36,158 nucleotides of DNA from Bacteroidales bacterium (GCA_017617715.1 JAFZVQ010000019.1:1-36158); one strand, 5' to 3'; shown: positions 1 to 8,274, counted from the first letter of the stretch. Translations and numbers: made by a program. The notes: generated by a model from the letters alone, not told the origin.

Positions 1-252
1 CCCCCTGCACCCCCAGGGGAGAAGGGGAAGGTTCCCCTTCCGCGGCGTGCGCCGCTATCCCCTCTGTCGCTCCGCTCCGAATCGGTCCTTCCAGGCCGGT
101 TTTTTTCTGCGGGAATCCCTTCCGATCCCCCTGCACCCCCAGGGGAGAAGGGGAAGGTTCCCCTTCCGCGGCGTGCGCCGCTATCCCCTCTGTCGCTCCG
201 CTCCGAATCGGTCCTTCCAGGCCGGTTTTTTTCTGCGGGAATCCCTTCCGAT
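1..252. repeat. Two tandem copies of a 126-bp GC-rich intergenic repeat
   Basis: Positions 1-126 are repeated at 127-252 with no difference that I can see; the match stops at about 253. Each unit carries short inverted repeats, for example GCGGCG/CGCCGC at 42-47 and 50-55, and a run of seven T after GGCCGG. The left copy begins at the window edge, so the array may be longer outside. The unit is a multiple of three, so the reading frame at 47-274 stays open across both copies, but its product is a repetitive Arg/Pro/Ser-rich string with no recognisable domain and I do not treat it as a gene. It lies directly downstream of the fimbrillin-like gene, which ends at 292. No other gene is visible in 1-291. 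Confidence 0.9.
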
Positions 253-291
253 CCGCTTTCGGCCTCCAAAGTGACGATACCCGTAAAATAA

Positions 292-1233
292 TCAGTACAC
301 CTTGCTTTCAAAGTCATCTTTGCCGCTGACGGTGAGGTCGACGGTGGTGGTGGAGTTGCGGCGGATAGCGGGGAGGTCGATTATAAACTGGCAGGTTTCA
401 CCTTTGATTTCACATTCGAATATAAGTTTCGTGCCGGGGGTGCCGATTGTGGTCTCGGAGGAGTCGTTGGGGTAGCAGAAGACTTCGGTGCCGGGGTGCT
501 GGGCGAAAATGCCGATGTCGCAGGGGAGCGTGGCTTTGGCGCCCTTTTCGGCTATTGAGCTTGGCCGGAATCCTCCGACGCGCATGATTTCAGCGCCTGT
601 GTTCAGGTTCTCCAGATATATTCTCGGGTCTTCCAGCCGCACGTAGTTCTTCATCCTGTTGCAGACTTCCCCAAGCCTGATCCGGGCCATCAGCGGCGTC
701 AGGCAGATGGTCTCCGTGTCTCCTGCCTCCACGGTGCACATGCCGCTCATGACAGGTATGGCGGAACTCTCGCTTGCGAAATCGACGCTTAGCATCTCGA
801 TGGCATCGAAACGGCCGGTGCTTTCCGCACCGAAATCCCCCGGGGAGTTGGCTATGGCCACTATTATACGTGCCTTGCCGTTGCCGTGCACCACCACGCT
901 TTCGGGCACCGACTCGTAGCGGCGCTTGTCCAGCAGTGGTTTGATGCCGTCCGCATCATATATATACAAGTCCAGGCGCCGGATGGCGTGTGGCGTTTCG
1001 GCGATGTTGTCCACTATCTGGAACCTGACGCTGAAACGGCTGCTGTCGAGCTGTACTTCTATGGCGTCCAGGCTGTCCGGCCCGGTACTGTCCTTGCCAC
1101 AGCTGGAAATCAAACAGGCCGGCGGTAGTATAAGCAAGCTGAACAAGAGTAGTAGTAGGGGAAGAGGCCCCCTTGGCGAACGCCGGTAGAAGCACCACAA
1201 AACCCGGCCTGTTTGATTCCATTCTGTTTTCAT
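292..1233 (-). CDS. Fimbrillin-like surface lipoprotein (FimB/Mfa2 type)
   Basis: This 313-residue protein is probably a lipoprotein of the Bacteroidales fimbrillin superfamily, whose members build or cap type V pili on the cell surface. The N-terminus has a basic stretch, a leucine-rich membrane segment (residues 23-38) and a lipobox ending ISSC at Cys45. After that come fimbrillin-like features: a DLYIYDADG strand near residue 90, a RIIVAIANSPGD segment near residue 122, and a C-terminal strand TTTVDLTVSGKDDFE. The signal region is long for a lipoprotein, but the ATG at 1233 lies 7 bases after a good promoter element, which supports this start. No other pilus gene is adjacent, so an isolated anchor or tip subunit is possible. 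The superfamily call is by pattern; the pilus role is inferred. Confidence 0.6.
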   Translation of the reverse strand: MKTEWNQTGRVLWCFYRRSPRGPLPLLLLLFSLLILPPACLISSCGKDSTGPDSLDAIEVQLDSSRFSVRFQIVDNIAETPHAIRRLDLYIYDADGIKPLLDKRRYESVPESVVVHGNGKARIIVAIANSPGDFGAESTGRFDAIEMLSVDFASESSAIPVMSGMCTVEAGDTETICLTPLMARIRLGEVCNRMKNYVRLEDPRIYLENLNTGAEIMRVGGFRPSSIAEKGAKATLPCDIGIFAQHPGTEVFCYPNDSSETTIGTPGTKLIFECEIKGETCQFIIDLPAIRRNSTTTVDLTVSGKDDFESKVY

Positions 1234-1240
1234 AGTGCCG

Positions 1241-1270
1241 CAAATCTAAGCAGGCAAAATGAAAACCCAA
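1241..1270 (-). promoter_or_regulatory. Bacteroidota-type promoter for the fimbrillin-like gene
   Basis: The minus strand carries TAGATTTG (1248-1241), an exact match to the Bacteroidota -7 consensus TAnnTTTG, and TTG (1270-1268) 19 bases upstream as a -33 element. Only seven bases separate the -7 box from the ATG at 1233, so the transcript would have almost no 5' leader. Confidence 0.6.
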
Positions 1271-1278
1271 TGGAATCG

Positions 1279-1300
1279 AAAAAATCGTAAATCAGATTTT
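1279..1300 (-). terminator. Weak AT-rich terminator after the glycosyltransferase
   Basis: AAAATC (1281-1286) and GATTTT (1295-1300) can pair around an 8-base loop, and on the minus strand the stem runs into six T. It lies just past the stop codon of the glycosyltransferase (1310). The stem is short and AT-rich, so this is a tentative call. Confidence 0.35.
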
Positions 1301-1309
1301 GTGAATATT

Positions 1310-2398
1310 TTAAGTCCCGGATTTCGTACCCCTTTCCGGACCCCTCAGGAGGTTTATATATCTTTCGAAAAATAATTTTTTCGAAAACGAGATTTCCGCC
1401 ACGTGGCGGCTTCTGGAGGCATATTCCCGCATCGTGTCGGGGGCGGTTGACGCGAGTGCCTGCAATGCCCGGATTAATTCTTTTTCATTCCTGACATTGC
1501 ACAAAAAACCGTTCCTCCCCTCTGCCACATAGCGGCCGTTGTCGCTCACGGCGCTGCACACCGCGGGAAGGCCGCAAGCAAGGGCCTCTGTCAGGGCATT
1601 GGGCGTGCCTTCATAGAAACTGGGCAGGCAGAAGGCGTCGGCGGAGGCATAGACCGAAGCCACTTCATGTGTGGAAGGATGGATGCGGAAGCGCTCCTCC
1701 AGGCCAAGCCGCGCGATGAGCCTGCGGCAGCGGCGCCCATAGGCTGTTTCCTCCCCGGCGCCGTACCAGTCGAAGCTGAGCCCGGGGCAGCGCGCCGCGG
1801 CGCGGATGAGCCCCAGGGCATTCTTCCGGCTGTCCAGGCGCGCAGTGGTCACCACCCGGTACGGCTGCCTGAAGTCCCGTTCGACAGGCTTGAAAAGCTC
1901 CAGATCCGTGAAATTGGGGATTGTGTAGAGACGGTCGCGCAGGGCCGGAGCGTGACGGCTTATGAATCCGGTCTGGGCGTAGCTGTTGCTGACCACGCGG
2001 TCGGCGAACCTGCGGTAGAGGCAGAAACGCAGCATGTCGTGCGGGAGCAGGGAAGTGTTGCAGTTGCGCTCGGACACTATCAGCCGCAGCTCCGGGCACA
2101 GGCGTTTCACAAGGCAGGCCTTGAGGTTGGTGCCGGCGAGGAAAGAAATCAGCGTGTCGCATCCGGAGGCCTTTATGTGCGCCGCTATATCGCGTACCAG
2201 CTGCGCTTCGCCTCCCTTCTGCGGGATGAAAGTGTGCGGCACGCCTGCCTCCTCCAGGGCGGCTTCGTAGAAATCTCCGTCCCTGTATGTCAGCACTTCC
2301 ACTTCTTCACCTGCCGCCTTCAGCATACACGCCAGCCCGGCGAGCTGCCTTTCGGCCCCGCCCAGGCGCAACGACGCTATCAAGAAACAGATTCTCAT
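1310..2398 (-). CDS. Glycosyltransferase family 4 (GT-B fold)
   Basis: This 362-residue protein is a retaining GT4-type glycosyltransferase, expected to transfer a sugar from a nucleotide donor onto a surface polysaccharide or lipid-linked glycan at the cytoplasmic membrane face. The N-terminal acceptor domain has GGAERQL (13-19). The C-terminal donor domain has VVTTARLDSRKN (182-193), WYGAGEE (211-217) and the E-x7-E signature in EGTPNALTEALACGLP (Glu263, Glu271). Length is normal for the family. No signal peptide is seen. Its start lies only 12 bases beyond the hairpin that ends the nqr operon, so it is probably expressed by read-through or from a weak promoter I cannot see. Acceptor and donor sugars cannot be predicted, and no other glycan genes are adjacent. 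Confidence 0.9.
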   Translation of the reverse strand: MRICFLIASLRLGGAERQLAGLACMLKAAGEEVEVLTYRDGDFYEAALEEAGVPHTFIPQKGGEAQLVRDIAAHIKASGCDTLISFLAGTNLKACLVKRLCPELRLIVSERNCNTSLLPHDMLRFCLYRRFADRVVSNSYAQTGFISRHAPALRDRLYTIPNFTDLELFKPVERDFRQPYRVVTTARLDSRKNALGLIRAAARCPGLSFDWYGAGEETAYGRRCRRLIARLGLEERFRIHPSTHEVASVYASADAFCLPSFYEGTPNALTEALACGLPAVCSAVSDNGRYVAEGRNGFLCNVRNEKELIRALQALASTAPDTMREYASRSRHVAEISFSKKLFFERYINLLRGPERGTKSGT

Positions 2399-2410
2399 AT
2401 TATAAAAGTC

Positions 2411-2432
2411 AGGGGCACTCGAGGGTGCCCCT
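2411..2432 (-). terminator. Rho-independent terminator of the nqr operon
   Basis: AGGGGCAC (2411-2418) and GTGCCCCT (2425-2432) form a perfect 8-bp stem with a 6-base loop. On the minus strand the stem is followed by GACTTTTATA. It lies 8 bases past the nqrF stop and 12 bases before the glycosyltransferase start, so it may act as a partial terminator (attenuator) between the two genes. Confidence 0.75.
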
Positions 2433-2440
2433 GATGAAAG

Positions 2441-3715
2441 CTAAGCTCCGAAATTGTCGAAGAGTATGCTCTCCGGCGCGACTCCGAGGGAGTCAAGCAG
2501 GTCGCATACGCACTTCGTCATCATGGGCGGGCCGCACATGAAGTACTTGATGTCCTCAGGGGCTTCGTGGTCCTTGAGGTAGGTCTCATACATCACGTTA
2601 TGCACGAAGCCGGGGGTGTATTTCACGCCGGCGGCGTCGGCTGCGGGATCCGGACGGTCGAGGGCGAGGTGGAACTTGAAGTTCGGGAACTCGCGCTCGA
2701 TTTCGGCAAAGTCTTCAAGGTAGAACGCCTCCACGAGCGCGCGGGCGCCGTAGAAGAAGTGCACCTTGCGGCCGGTCTTCAAAGTCTTGAACAGCTGCAT
2801 GATATGGCTGCGCAGAGGAGCCATGCCGGCGCCGCCGCCCACGAAGATGTATTCCATGTCTTCAGGATCGTTCTCCGGCAGGAGGAACTCGCCGAAGGGG
2901 CCGCTGATCCACACTTTGTCGCCCGGTTTGCGGGAGAATACGTAGGTGGAAGCGATTCCCGGAGGCACGCCCGGCACGAACTTGAAGACGCCCTTGGGCT
3001 GGGTCTTGTCGAACGGGGGAGTGGCGATACGGACGTTCAGCTTGATAATGTTCTTCTCTCCGGGATACGAGGCCATGGAGTACGCACGGATAGTGGGCTC
3101 GGTGTTCTTGTATCTGAGGGAAGTGATGCCGTATTTCTCCCAGTCGCCCATGTAGATGGGATCGACGCCCATGTCGGAGAAGTCCGCTTCGTACTCCGGA
3201 ATGTCGATCTGGATGTATTCGCCGGACTTGAAGTCGATGTGTTCGCCTTCGGGGAGCTTGACGGTGAATTCCTTGATGAAAGTGGCCACGTTGTCGTTGG
3301 AGATGACCTCGCACTCGAGCTTTTTCACGCTCAGCGCGCTCTCGGCCACCTGGATCTTCAGGTTGTCCTTGACCTTCACCTGGCACCCCAGGCGCCAGCC
3401 GTCCTTGATCTGCTTGCGGTTGAAGAAGCCTGTCTCGGTGGGGAGTATCTCGCCGCCGCCTTCGAACACCTGCACCTTGCACTGGCCGCAGTTGGCCTTG
3501 CCGCCGCAGGCGGACGGGAGGAATATCTTCTCGCCGGCCAGTGTGGCCATCAGGTTATTCCCGGGGGCCACGTTGAGCTCCTTCTTGCCGTTGTTGATGT
3601 CTATCTTCACCGTGCCCTTCGGGGTGATCCAGTTCTTCACGACCAGAAGAAGGGCCACGAGGATCAGCGTCACGCAGACGATGACCGCAATTGCTGCAAT
3701 AATAGTCTGTGTCAT
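2441..3715 (-). CDS. nqrF: Na+-NQR subunit F, NADH dehydrogenase subunit
   Basis: NqrF accepts electrons from NADH and passes them through FAD and a [2Fe-2S] cluster into the Na+-pumping NADH:quinone oxidoreductase. The 424-residue protein has a single N-terminal membrane anchor (about 5-27), a plant-type ferredoxin domain with cluster cysteines Cys70, Cys76, Cys79 and Cys111, the flavin-binding RAYSMASYP (210-218), the NADH-binding GGGAGMAPLRSH (293-304), a CGPPMMTK segment near the C-terminus and a terminal FDNFGA. All expected cofactor residues are present and the length is normal. It is the last gene of the nqrABCDEF operon, six bases after nqrE, and is followed by a hairpin terminator. 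Confidence 0.98.
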   Translation of the reverse strand: MTQTIIAAIAVIVCVTLILVALLLVVKNWITPKGTVKIDINNGKKELNVAPGNNLMATLAGEKIFLPSACGGKANCGQCKVQVFEGGGEILPTETGFFNRKQIKDGWRLGCQVKVKDNLKIQVAESALSVKKLECEVISNDNVATFIKEFTVKLPEGEHIDFKSGEYIQIDIPEYEADFSDMGVDPIYMGDWEKYGITSLRYKNTEPTIRAYSMASYPGEKNIIKLNVRIATPPFDKTQPKGVFKFVPGVPPGIASTYVFSRKPGDKVWISGPFGEFLLPENDPEDMEYIFVGGGAGMAPLRSHIMQLFKTLKTGRKVHFFYGARALVEAFYLEDFAEIEREFPNFKFHLALDRPDPAADAAGVKYTPGFVHNVMYETYLKDHEAPEDIKYFMCGPPMMTKCVCDLLDSLGVAPESILFDNFGA

Positions 3716-3721
3716 AGCCGC

Positions 3722-4336
3722 CTAAAGTTGAATTCCCATAAAGATCATGAATGCCATACCCATGAGGCCCACGGTGATGAACGTGATGCCTATGCCTTTG
3801 AGGGGCTTGGGTACGTTGCAGTAGCTCATCTTTTCGCGGATTGCGGCAAGCGCCACGATGGCGAGGTACCAGCCGATACCGGAGCCGAGGGCGTAGACCA
3901 GCGGCTCGCCGATGCCGGTGAAGTCTCTCTGCTGCATGAACAGCGAGCCGCCCAGGATGGCGCAGTTCACTGCAATCAGCGGCAGGTAGATGCCGAGCGA
4001 GGAGTAGAGCGAAGGAAGGAACTTCTCCACGATCATCTCCACCAGCTGCACGAATGCGGCGATGACGGCGATGAATATGATGAAGCTCAGGAAGCTCAGG
4101 TCCACTTCCGCGAACTTGGGGCCGAGCCACTTAAGGGCGCCGGGCTGCAGCACGAAAGTGTTGAGCAGCCAGTTGAGCGGAAGCGTGCAGAGGAGCACGA
4201 AAATGACCGCAAGGCCGAGGCCGTTGGCAGTCTTGACGTTCTTCGATACCGCCAGGTATGAGCACATACCCAGGAAGTAAGCGAAGATCATATTGTCAAC
4301 GAAGATTGACTTTACGAATAAGCTGATGTATTCCAT
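3722..4336 (-). CDS. nqrE: Na+-NQR subunit E, membrane subunit
   Basis: NqrE is one of the two small, homologous integral membrane subunits of Na+-NQR that together hold an iron centre in the membrane. The 204-residue protein consists almost entirely of hydrophobic segments (about six) and keeps the two expected cysteines, Cys25 in LGMCSYLAV and Cys125 in AVNCAILGG. Known family data place these as ligands of the intramembrane Fe centre with the matching pair in NqrD. It starts 12 bases after the nqrD stop and is followed by nqrF six bases on, consistent with one transcript. Confidence 0.97.
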   Translation of the reverse strand: MEYISLFVKSIFVDNMIFAYFLGMCSYLAVSKNVKTANGLGLAVIFVLLCTLPLNWLLNTFVLQPGALKWLGPKFAEVDLSFLSFIIFIAVIAAFVQLVEMIVEKFLPSLYSSLGIYLPLIAVNCAILGGSLFMQQRDFTGIGEPLVYALGSGIGWYLAIVALAAIREKMSYCNVPKPLKGIGITFITVGLMGMAFMIFMGIQL

Positions 4337-4348
4337 AAGGCTGTGCTG

Positions 4349-4960
4349 TTAGTTTTCCTGAAGGTCTTTGTCGATGGCCCTGTGCACCCAGATTATGCAA
4401 CCCAGGAGGATGAGGGCGAACGGAGGCAGTATCACCAGGTTGTTCGGCACGTAGCCGGAAGGCAGGACCTGGAATCCGAAGAGGGTGCCGCTGCCGAGGA
4501 GCTCGCGGAAGAAGGCCACCACCACGAGGATGAGACCGTAGCCGAGGCCGTTGGCGATGCCGTCGAGCAGCGAAGGAATGGGCTTGTTGCCGAGGGCGAA
4601 TGCCTCGATGCGGCCCATGACGATGCAGTTGGTGATGATCAGGCCGATGTAGACGCTGAGCTGCTTGTCTATGGCGTAGGTGCCTTCACCTGCCTTGAGG
4701 ATCTGGTCCACCAGGATCACCATCATGGCCACCACAACCAGCTGCACGATAATGCGCACGCGGTTGGGGATGGTGTTGCGGAGCAGCGAGCACACGAGGC
4801 TCGAGAGCCCGGTGACCGCGATGACCGAAAGGGCCATCACCAGGGCGCCCTTGAGCTGTACCGTGACGGCCAGCGCCGAGCAAATACCGAGCACAAGGAC
4901 GGTAATGGGATTGCCCTTGAGTATCGGATTGAGGATGGTTTCTTTAAGTTTCTTGTCCAT
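4349..4960 (-). CDS. nqrD: Na+-NQR subunit D, membrane subunit
   Basis: NqrD is the partner of NqrE in the membrane part of the Na+-pumping NADH:quinone oxidoreductase. The 203-residue protein is highly hydrophobic with about six membrane segments. It has the conserved cysteines Cys27 (LGICSAL) and Cys112 (TNCIVMGRIEAFA), which in the family bind the intramembrane iron centre together with NqrE. Length is typical. It begins three bases after the nqrC stop, which implies translational coupling within the operon. Confidence 0.97.
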   Translation of the reverse strand: MDKKLKETILNPILKGNPITVLVLGICSALAVTVQLKGALVMALSVIAVTGLSSLVCSLLRNTIPNRVRIIVQLVVVAMMVILVDQILKAGEGTYAIDKQLSVYIGLIITNCIVMGRIEAFALGNKPIPSLLDGIANGLGYGLILVVVAFFRELLGSGTLFGFQVLPSGYVPNNLVILPPFALILLGCIIWVHRAIDKDLQEN

Positions 4961-4963
4961 AAC

Positions 4964-5752
4964 CTATTCCTCCTCTGTGTTAATGGTTTCTGAGTCGGCG
5001 TGCTCTCCGAGCATGCTGAAGAACGCTCCGGATCCGAAATGCTTCTCGTATGCCTTGAACCAGACGTTCAGAGCCTCGTTGAGGCCCTTGGAGGTCATGG
5101 TCGCGCCGGTGATGGCGTCGACCGCATTGGTCGCGCCGGTGGCTTCGGCATGCTTTTCCAGCCTGAAGGCGGGGGTGTCGCCCCATTCGACGGTCTTGCC
5201 GGAGAACTTCTCGCGGAACCAGGGCTCGTCCTTGATCTTGGCGCCAAGGCCCGGGGTCTCGGACTCATGGTCGAAGAATGCGCCGGCTATGGTGTGGCAG
5301 TCGGGCTGGAAGGCTATGTAGCCCCAGACCGGCCCCCAGAGGCCTGCGCCGTAGATGGGTATAACGGCGATGCCGCTGTTGAAAATATAGACCGGAAGGG
5401 TCACGTCGCCGCCGGCAAGTATTGCCTTGTGCTGCGGCTTGAGTTTGCTGATGAGCTCTATCTTGTCCTTGCTCACGGAAAGCTCGCCGTTCTTCTGGCC
5501 GTCCAGGCCGATGGTGTAGGCCTCACGGATGTTGTCCGCATAAAGCTGGAGCACTTCCGCGTTCCTGGCTGCGTAAAGCTCTTCGGTGGGCTTCACCCCG
5601 GCCGCGGACATCATCTGCCGCAGCGTCTCCGCCTTGGCGTTGGCGTCCTGGGCGGGACCCAGCTTGCCGGACACGAAAGCGAGCAGCGCAGCCACGACGA
5701 CCACTATGACCGCCGTGTAGATGACTGTATAGACGTTGTTGTTGGTGTTCAT
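4964..5752 (-). CDS. nqrC: Na+-NQR subunit C, covalent FMN subunit
   Basis: NqrC carries a covalently bound FMN and relays electrons within Na+-NQR. The 262-residue protein has one N-terminal membrane helix (about 9-28) and an FMN-binding domain with IPIYGAGLWGPVWGY (131-145) and the flavinylation motif DAITGATMT, whose TGAT threonine is Thr218. Attachment of FMN there needs the transferase ApbE, whose gene is not in this window. The C-terminus is acidic (ending EEE). It starts two bases after the nqrB stop and ends three bases before nqrD. Confidence 0.97.
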   Translation of the reverse strand: MNTNNNVYTVIYTAVIVVVVAALLAFVSGKLGPAQDANAKAETLRQMMSAAGVKPTEELYAARNAEVLQLYADNIREAYTIGLDGQKNGELSVSKDKIELISKLKPQHKAILAGGDVTLPVYIFNSGIAVIPIYGAGLWGPVWGYIAFQPDCHTIAGAFFDHESETPGLGAKIKDEPWFREKFSGKTVEWGDTPAFRLEKHAEATGATNAVDAITGATMTSKGLNEALNVWFKAYEKHFGSGAFFSMLGEHADSETINTEEE

Positions 5753-5754
5753 GG

Positions 5755-6870
5755 CTATGCTGCTTTAAGTTTCTTGAACCTGCGGGAGATGTGGGCGCCG
5801 GTGACGCAGTGGTCGATGAGCGGAGAGAAGGTGTTCATCAGCAGGATTGCGAGCATCATGCCCTCGGCATAGCCGGGGTTGAAGAGGCGCACCGTGATGC
5901 AGAGCATGCCGATCAGCAGGCCGTAGATCCACTTGCCGCACTCCGTCTGGCAGGAGGTCACAGGGTCGGTGGCCATGAAGACGGTGCCGAATGCGAAGCC
6001 GCCGTAGAGAAGCTGCATGTAGAAGGGAATGTCCGTGATGCCGGCGAGCTGTCCGATACCGCCCACGAGAAGGGCGCCGGCGACGCTGCCGCACATTATC
6101 TTCCAGCTGGCGATGCCCGTCCAGAGGAGCAGGAAGGCGCCAAGCAGGATGGCGATCACGGAAGTCTCACCCACGGAACCGGGCACGGTGCCGATGAAGA
6201 GGTCCCAGAAACCGGTGCCGTACTGGGCGGGGCCGTCGAGGGCGAGGGGAGTGGCGCCCGTGAAGGCGTCGGCCACTGCCGTCTCACCCTTCCTGAACGC
6301 TATCCAGCATTCGGAACCGGACATGTAGTTGGGGTAGGAGAAGAACAGGAACGCACGCGTCAGCAGGGCGGGGTTCCATATATTCATGCCGGTGCCGCCG
6401 AAGATCTCCTTGCCGAAAACCACGGCGAAAGCCACGGCCACCGCGAGCATCCACAGGGGGATGTCCACGGGCACGATAAGGGGAATGAAGAAGCCGCTGA
6501 CGAGGTAGCCCTCGCTCACTTCTTCACCGCGTATCTGGCTGGATGCGAACTCGATACCCAGACCCACGATGTAGGAAACCAGATAGAGCGGAAGCACTTT
6601 GAGGAAGCCGAACCAGAAATACTCTAGGATGTGCACCCCGGTCTGGCCCATTGCAAGGCCGTGCTGGTAGCCGACGTTCCACATGCCGAACAGGGCGGCC
6701 GGAGCGGCGGCGAACACCACGAGGATGAGGAGACGCTTGAGGTCTATGGCATCACGCACGTGCGAGCCCTTGAGCGTCACTGTGCCGGGCACGTGGAGGA
6801 ACGACTCAAAAGCGTCGACGGTGCTGTGTAGCCAGTAAAGCTTGCCGCCTTTTTCAAAAATCTTGTCCAT
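5755..6870 (-). CDS. nqrB: Na+-NQR subunit B, sodium-channel and riboflavin/FMN subunit
   Basis: NqrB is the large membrane subunit of Na+-NQR and is thought to form the Na+ pathway; it carries a covalent FMN and a riboflavin. The 371-residue protein has about ten hydrophobic segments, FGKEIFGGTGMNIWNPAL (152-169) typical of NqrB/RnfD proteins, and the flavinylation motif FTGATPLA with Thr207 as the expected attachment site. It is somewhat shorter than the Vibrio protein, as I expect for Bacteroidota. Gaps to nqrA (5 bases) and nqrC (2 bases) show tight operon packing. Confidence 0.97.
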   Translation of the reverse strand: MDKIFEKGGKLYWLHSTVDAFESFLHVPGTVTLKGSHVRDAIDLKRLLILVVFAAAPAALFGMWNVGYQHGLAMGQTGVHILEYFWFGFLKVLPLYLVSYIVGLGIEFASSQIRGEEVSEGYLVSGFFIPLIVPVDIPLWMLAVAVAFAVVFGKEIFGGTGMNIWNPALLTRAFLFFSYPNYMSGSECWIAFRKGETAVADAFTGATPLALDGPAQYGTGFWDLFIGTVPGSVGETSVIAILLGAFLLLWTGIASWKIMCGSVAGALLVGGIGQLAGITDIPFYMQLLYGGFAFGTVFMATDPVTSCQTECGKWIYGLLIGMLCITVRLFNPGYAEGMMLAILLMNTFSPLIDHCVTGAHISRRFKKLKAA

Positions 6871-6875
6871 ATCTT

Positions 6876-8204
6876 TTAAGCCATTTCTTTAAGCATCAGG
6901 TCTATGCCCTTTGCGATGATGTCCTGGATGTAGTTCTTGCTCGGGTCCACGAACTCGCAGACGGCGAGGTCTTCGGGGAGCACTTCGTAGATGCCGAACT
7001 TTTCCATCTTTTCGATGTCGCCGGCGAGGCAGGCCTTGGCAAGAAATACGGGGTAGATGTCCATGGGGAGGACCTTTGAGTAGTAATTGTCGTTCATCAG
7101 GAACGGACGGGGGCCGCCGTGGAGGTTGGTGTCCATGTCGTACTTGCGCCAGGGCATCAGCCAGCTGAAGTAGCTGTGGTCGGTGCTGAACTGGCGGAAA
7201 CGTATGGGACGTATCCAGCCGAGCAGCTCCTTGTCCACGCCTTCGCGGATGATGGTCACCTGGTCGTCGTCGCGGCCCAGATAGCCGTCCTTGCCCACTG
7301 CGGCGCCGCTGAGGATGTCGCCGCTGATGATGCGGATCTGCTCTTCGGTGTTGCCCCAGAAAGCGACGAAACTCTTCATGGGAGTGCCGGGGAGGGCTTC
7401 CACGTAGGACGGGCAGAGCGCCGCAGGACCGCCCACGGCCACCTTGCGGCGGAGGTTGCAGCGGCCGGTGGCGAAGAGCTTGCCGATGGCGGCGAGTCCT
7501 GCCAGGGACACCGTCCACACGGTCTCACCCTTCATGATGGGGCTGATGTGGCTGATCTGCACGCCCACGTTGCCTGCGGGATGCTTGCCCCGGAAGGAGT
7601 GGAGCGTGCATCCGGTCAGCCTGCTGAAGGCGCTGTCTTTGCGGCTGCCGTCCAGGGACACGTGGACCGGAGCGATAGTGGCAAGGGCGTCGATGCCTTT
7701 CTGGATGCTCTGCACTTCGCCTCCGAGGGTGAATTCAGTGTCGGCCGCAAGGGGGGAAGTGTGGAATGCTGAAACAAAAATCCCCTTCGGAGCGGCCGCA
7801 GGATCTGCGAGCACGCCGTAGGGGCGCTGTACGAGCAGGGGCCAGAGGCCGCTCTGCATCAATGCGGTCTTGACGTCGGAAGTGTCGAACTGGACATATT
7901 CCTGCCTGTCATCGACCTGGATAAGGACGGCGAGAAGTTTCCGCTTCTCGCCACGGACAATCTCCTTCACGGTGCCGCTTGCAGGGGCCGTGAGCAGGAT
8001 GCCGGGATTTTGCTTGTCAGCAATCACGGGGGAGCCGCAGAGCACGCGGTCGCCCTCCTTCACGAGGAGCCTGGGGAGAAGCCCCTTGATTCCGCCGGGC
8101 TCTACAGCCACCACGGAAGGCTGCATCGATTTGCTGACCACAAGATCCGCGCACCCGCTTACGGGGATGTCCAGACCTTTTTTCAAAACGATGTTATTTG
8201 ACAT
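6876..8204 (-). CDS. nqrA: Na+-NQR subunit A
   Basis: NqrA is the peripheral cytoplasmic subunit of the Na+-pumping NADH:quinone oxidoreductase and is linked to quinone binding. The protein from the ATG at 8204 is 442 residues and begins MSNNIVLKKGLDIPVSG, the normal NqrA N-terminus. The reading frame is open further upstream to 8558, but that extension runs antisense into the helicase gene, crosses the divergent promoters and adds a Ser/Arg-rich sequence foreign to NqrA, so I reject it. Other family features include a lipoyl-like segment (GILLTAPASGTVKEI), a glycine-rich middle, and C-terminal motifs such as FSWLMPWRKYDMDTN. It is the first gene of the six-gene operon and is transcribed away from the helicase. 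Confidence 0.97.
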   Translation of the reverse strand: MSNNIVLKKGLDIPVSGCADLVVSKSMQPSVVAVEPGGIKGLLPRLLVKEGDRVLCGSPVIADKQNPGILLTAPASGTVKEIVRGEKRKLLAVLIQVDDRQEYVQFDTSDVKTALMQSGLWPLLVQRPYGVLADPAAAPKGIFVSAFHTSPLAADTEFTLGGEVQSIQKGIDALATIAPVHVSLDGSRKDSAFSRLTGCTLHSFRGKHPAGNVGVQISHISPIMKGETVWTVSLAGLAAIGKLFATGRCNLRRKVAVGGPAALCPSYVEALPGTPMKSFVAFWGNTEEQIRIISGDILSGAAVGKDGYLGRDDDQVTIIREGVDKELLGWIRPIRFRQFSTDHSYFSWLMPWRKYDMDTNLHGGPRPFLMNDNYYSKVLPMDIYPVFLAKACLAGDIEKMEKFGIYEVLPEDLAVCEFVDPSKNYIQDIIAKGIDLMLKEMA

Positions 8205-8206
8205 TT

Positions 8207-8220
8207 TTATACCGGTATAA
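8207..8220. promoter_or_regulatory. 14-bp perfect palindrome in the nqrA leader
   Basis: TTATACCGGTATAA reads the same on both strands. It sits 2 bases upstream of the nqrA start codon and downstream of the proposed nqr promoter, where a bound repressor, or a structure in the mRNA leader, could control the operon. No partner regulator is visible nearby. The palindrome is a fact of the sequence; the operator role is a guess. Confidence 0.4.
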
Positions 8221-8239
8221 TTATTTGCAAAAAGCAATG

Positions 8240-8247
8240 CGAAGATA
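8240..8247 (-). promoter_or_regulatory. Probable -7 element of the nqr operon promoter
   Basis: The minus strand reads TATCTTCG, one mismatch from TAnnTTTG, followed by C, giving a leader of roughly 30 bases to nqrA that contains the palindrome at 8207-8220. No clear -33 TTTG is seen at the usual distance. Confidence 0.45.
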
Positions 8248-8259
8248 CCACTTTTTTTG

Positions 8260-8267
8260 TAATTTTG
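8260..8267 (+). promoter_or_regulatory. -7 element of the helicase operon promoter
   Basis: TAATTTTG matches the Bacteroidota -7 consensus exactly and is only 7 bases from the ATG at 8275, so transcription would begin at or next to the start codon. A -33 TTTG at the expected spacing is not evident. Confidence 0.5.
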
Positions 8268-8274
8268 CGTCATT

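Noticed and set aside
47-274. Open frame in the 126-bp repeat
   Set aside because: The unit length is a multiple of three, so the frame repeats itself; the product is low complexity with no sign of selection.
2567-4261. Long open frame (564 codons) on the plus strand across nqrF and nqrE
   Set aside because: It is antisense to two clear nqr genes in high-GC sequence where stop codons are rare; its product has a His/Glu/Val-rich composition typical of shadow frames and no domain.
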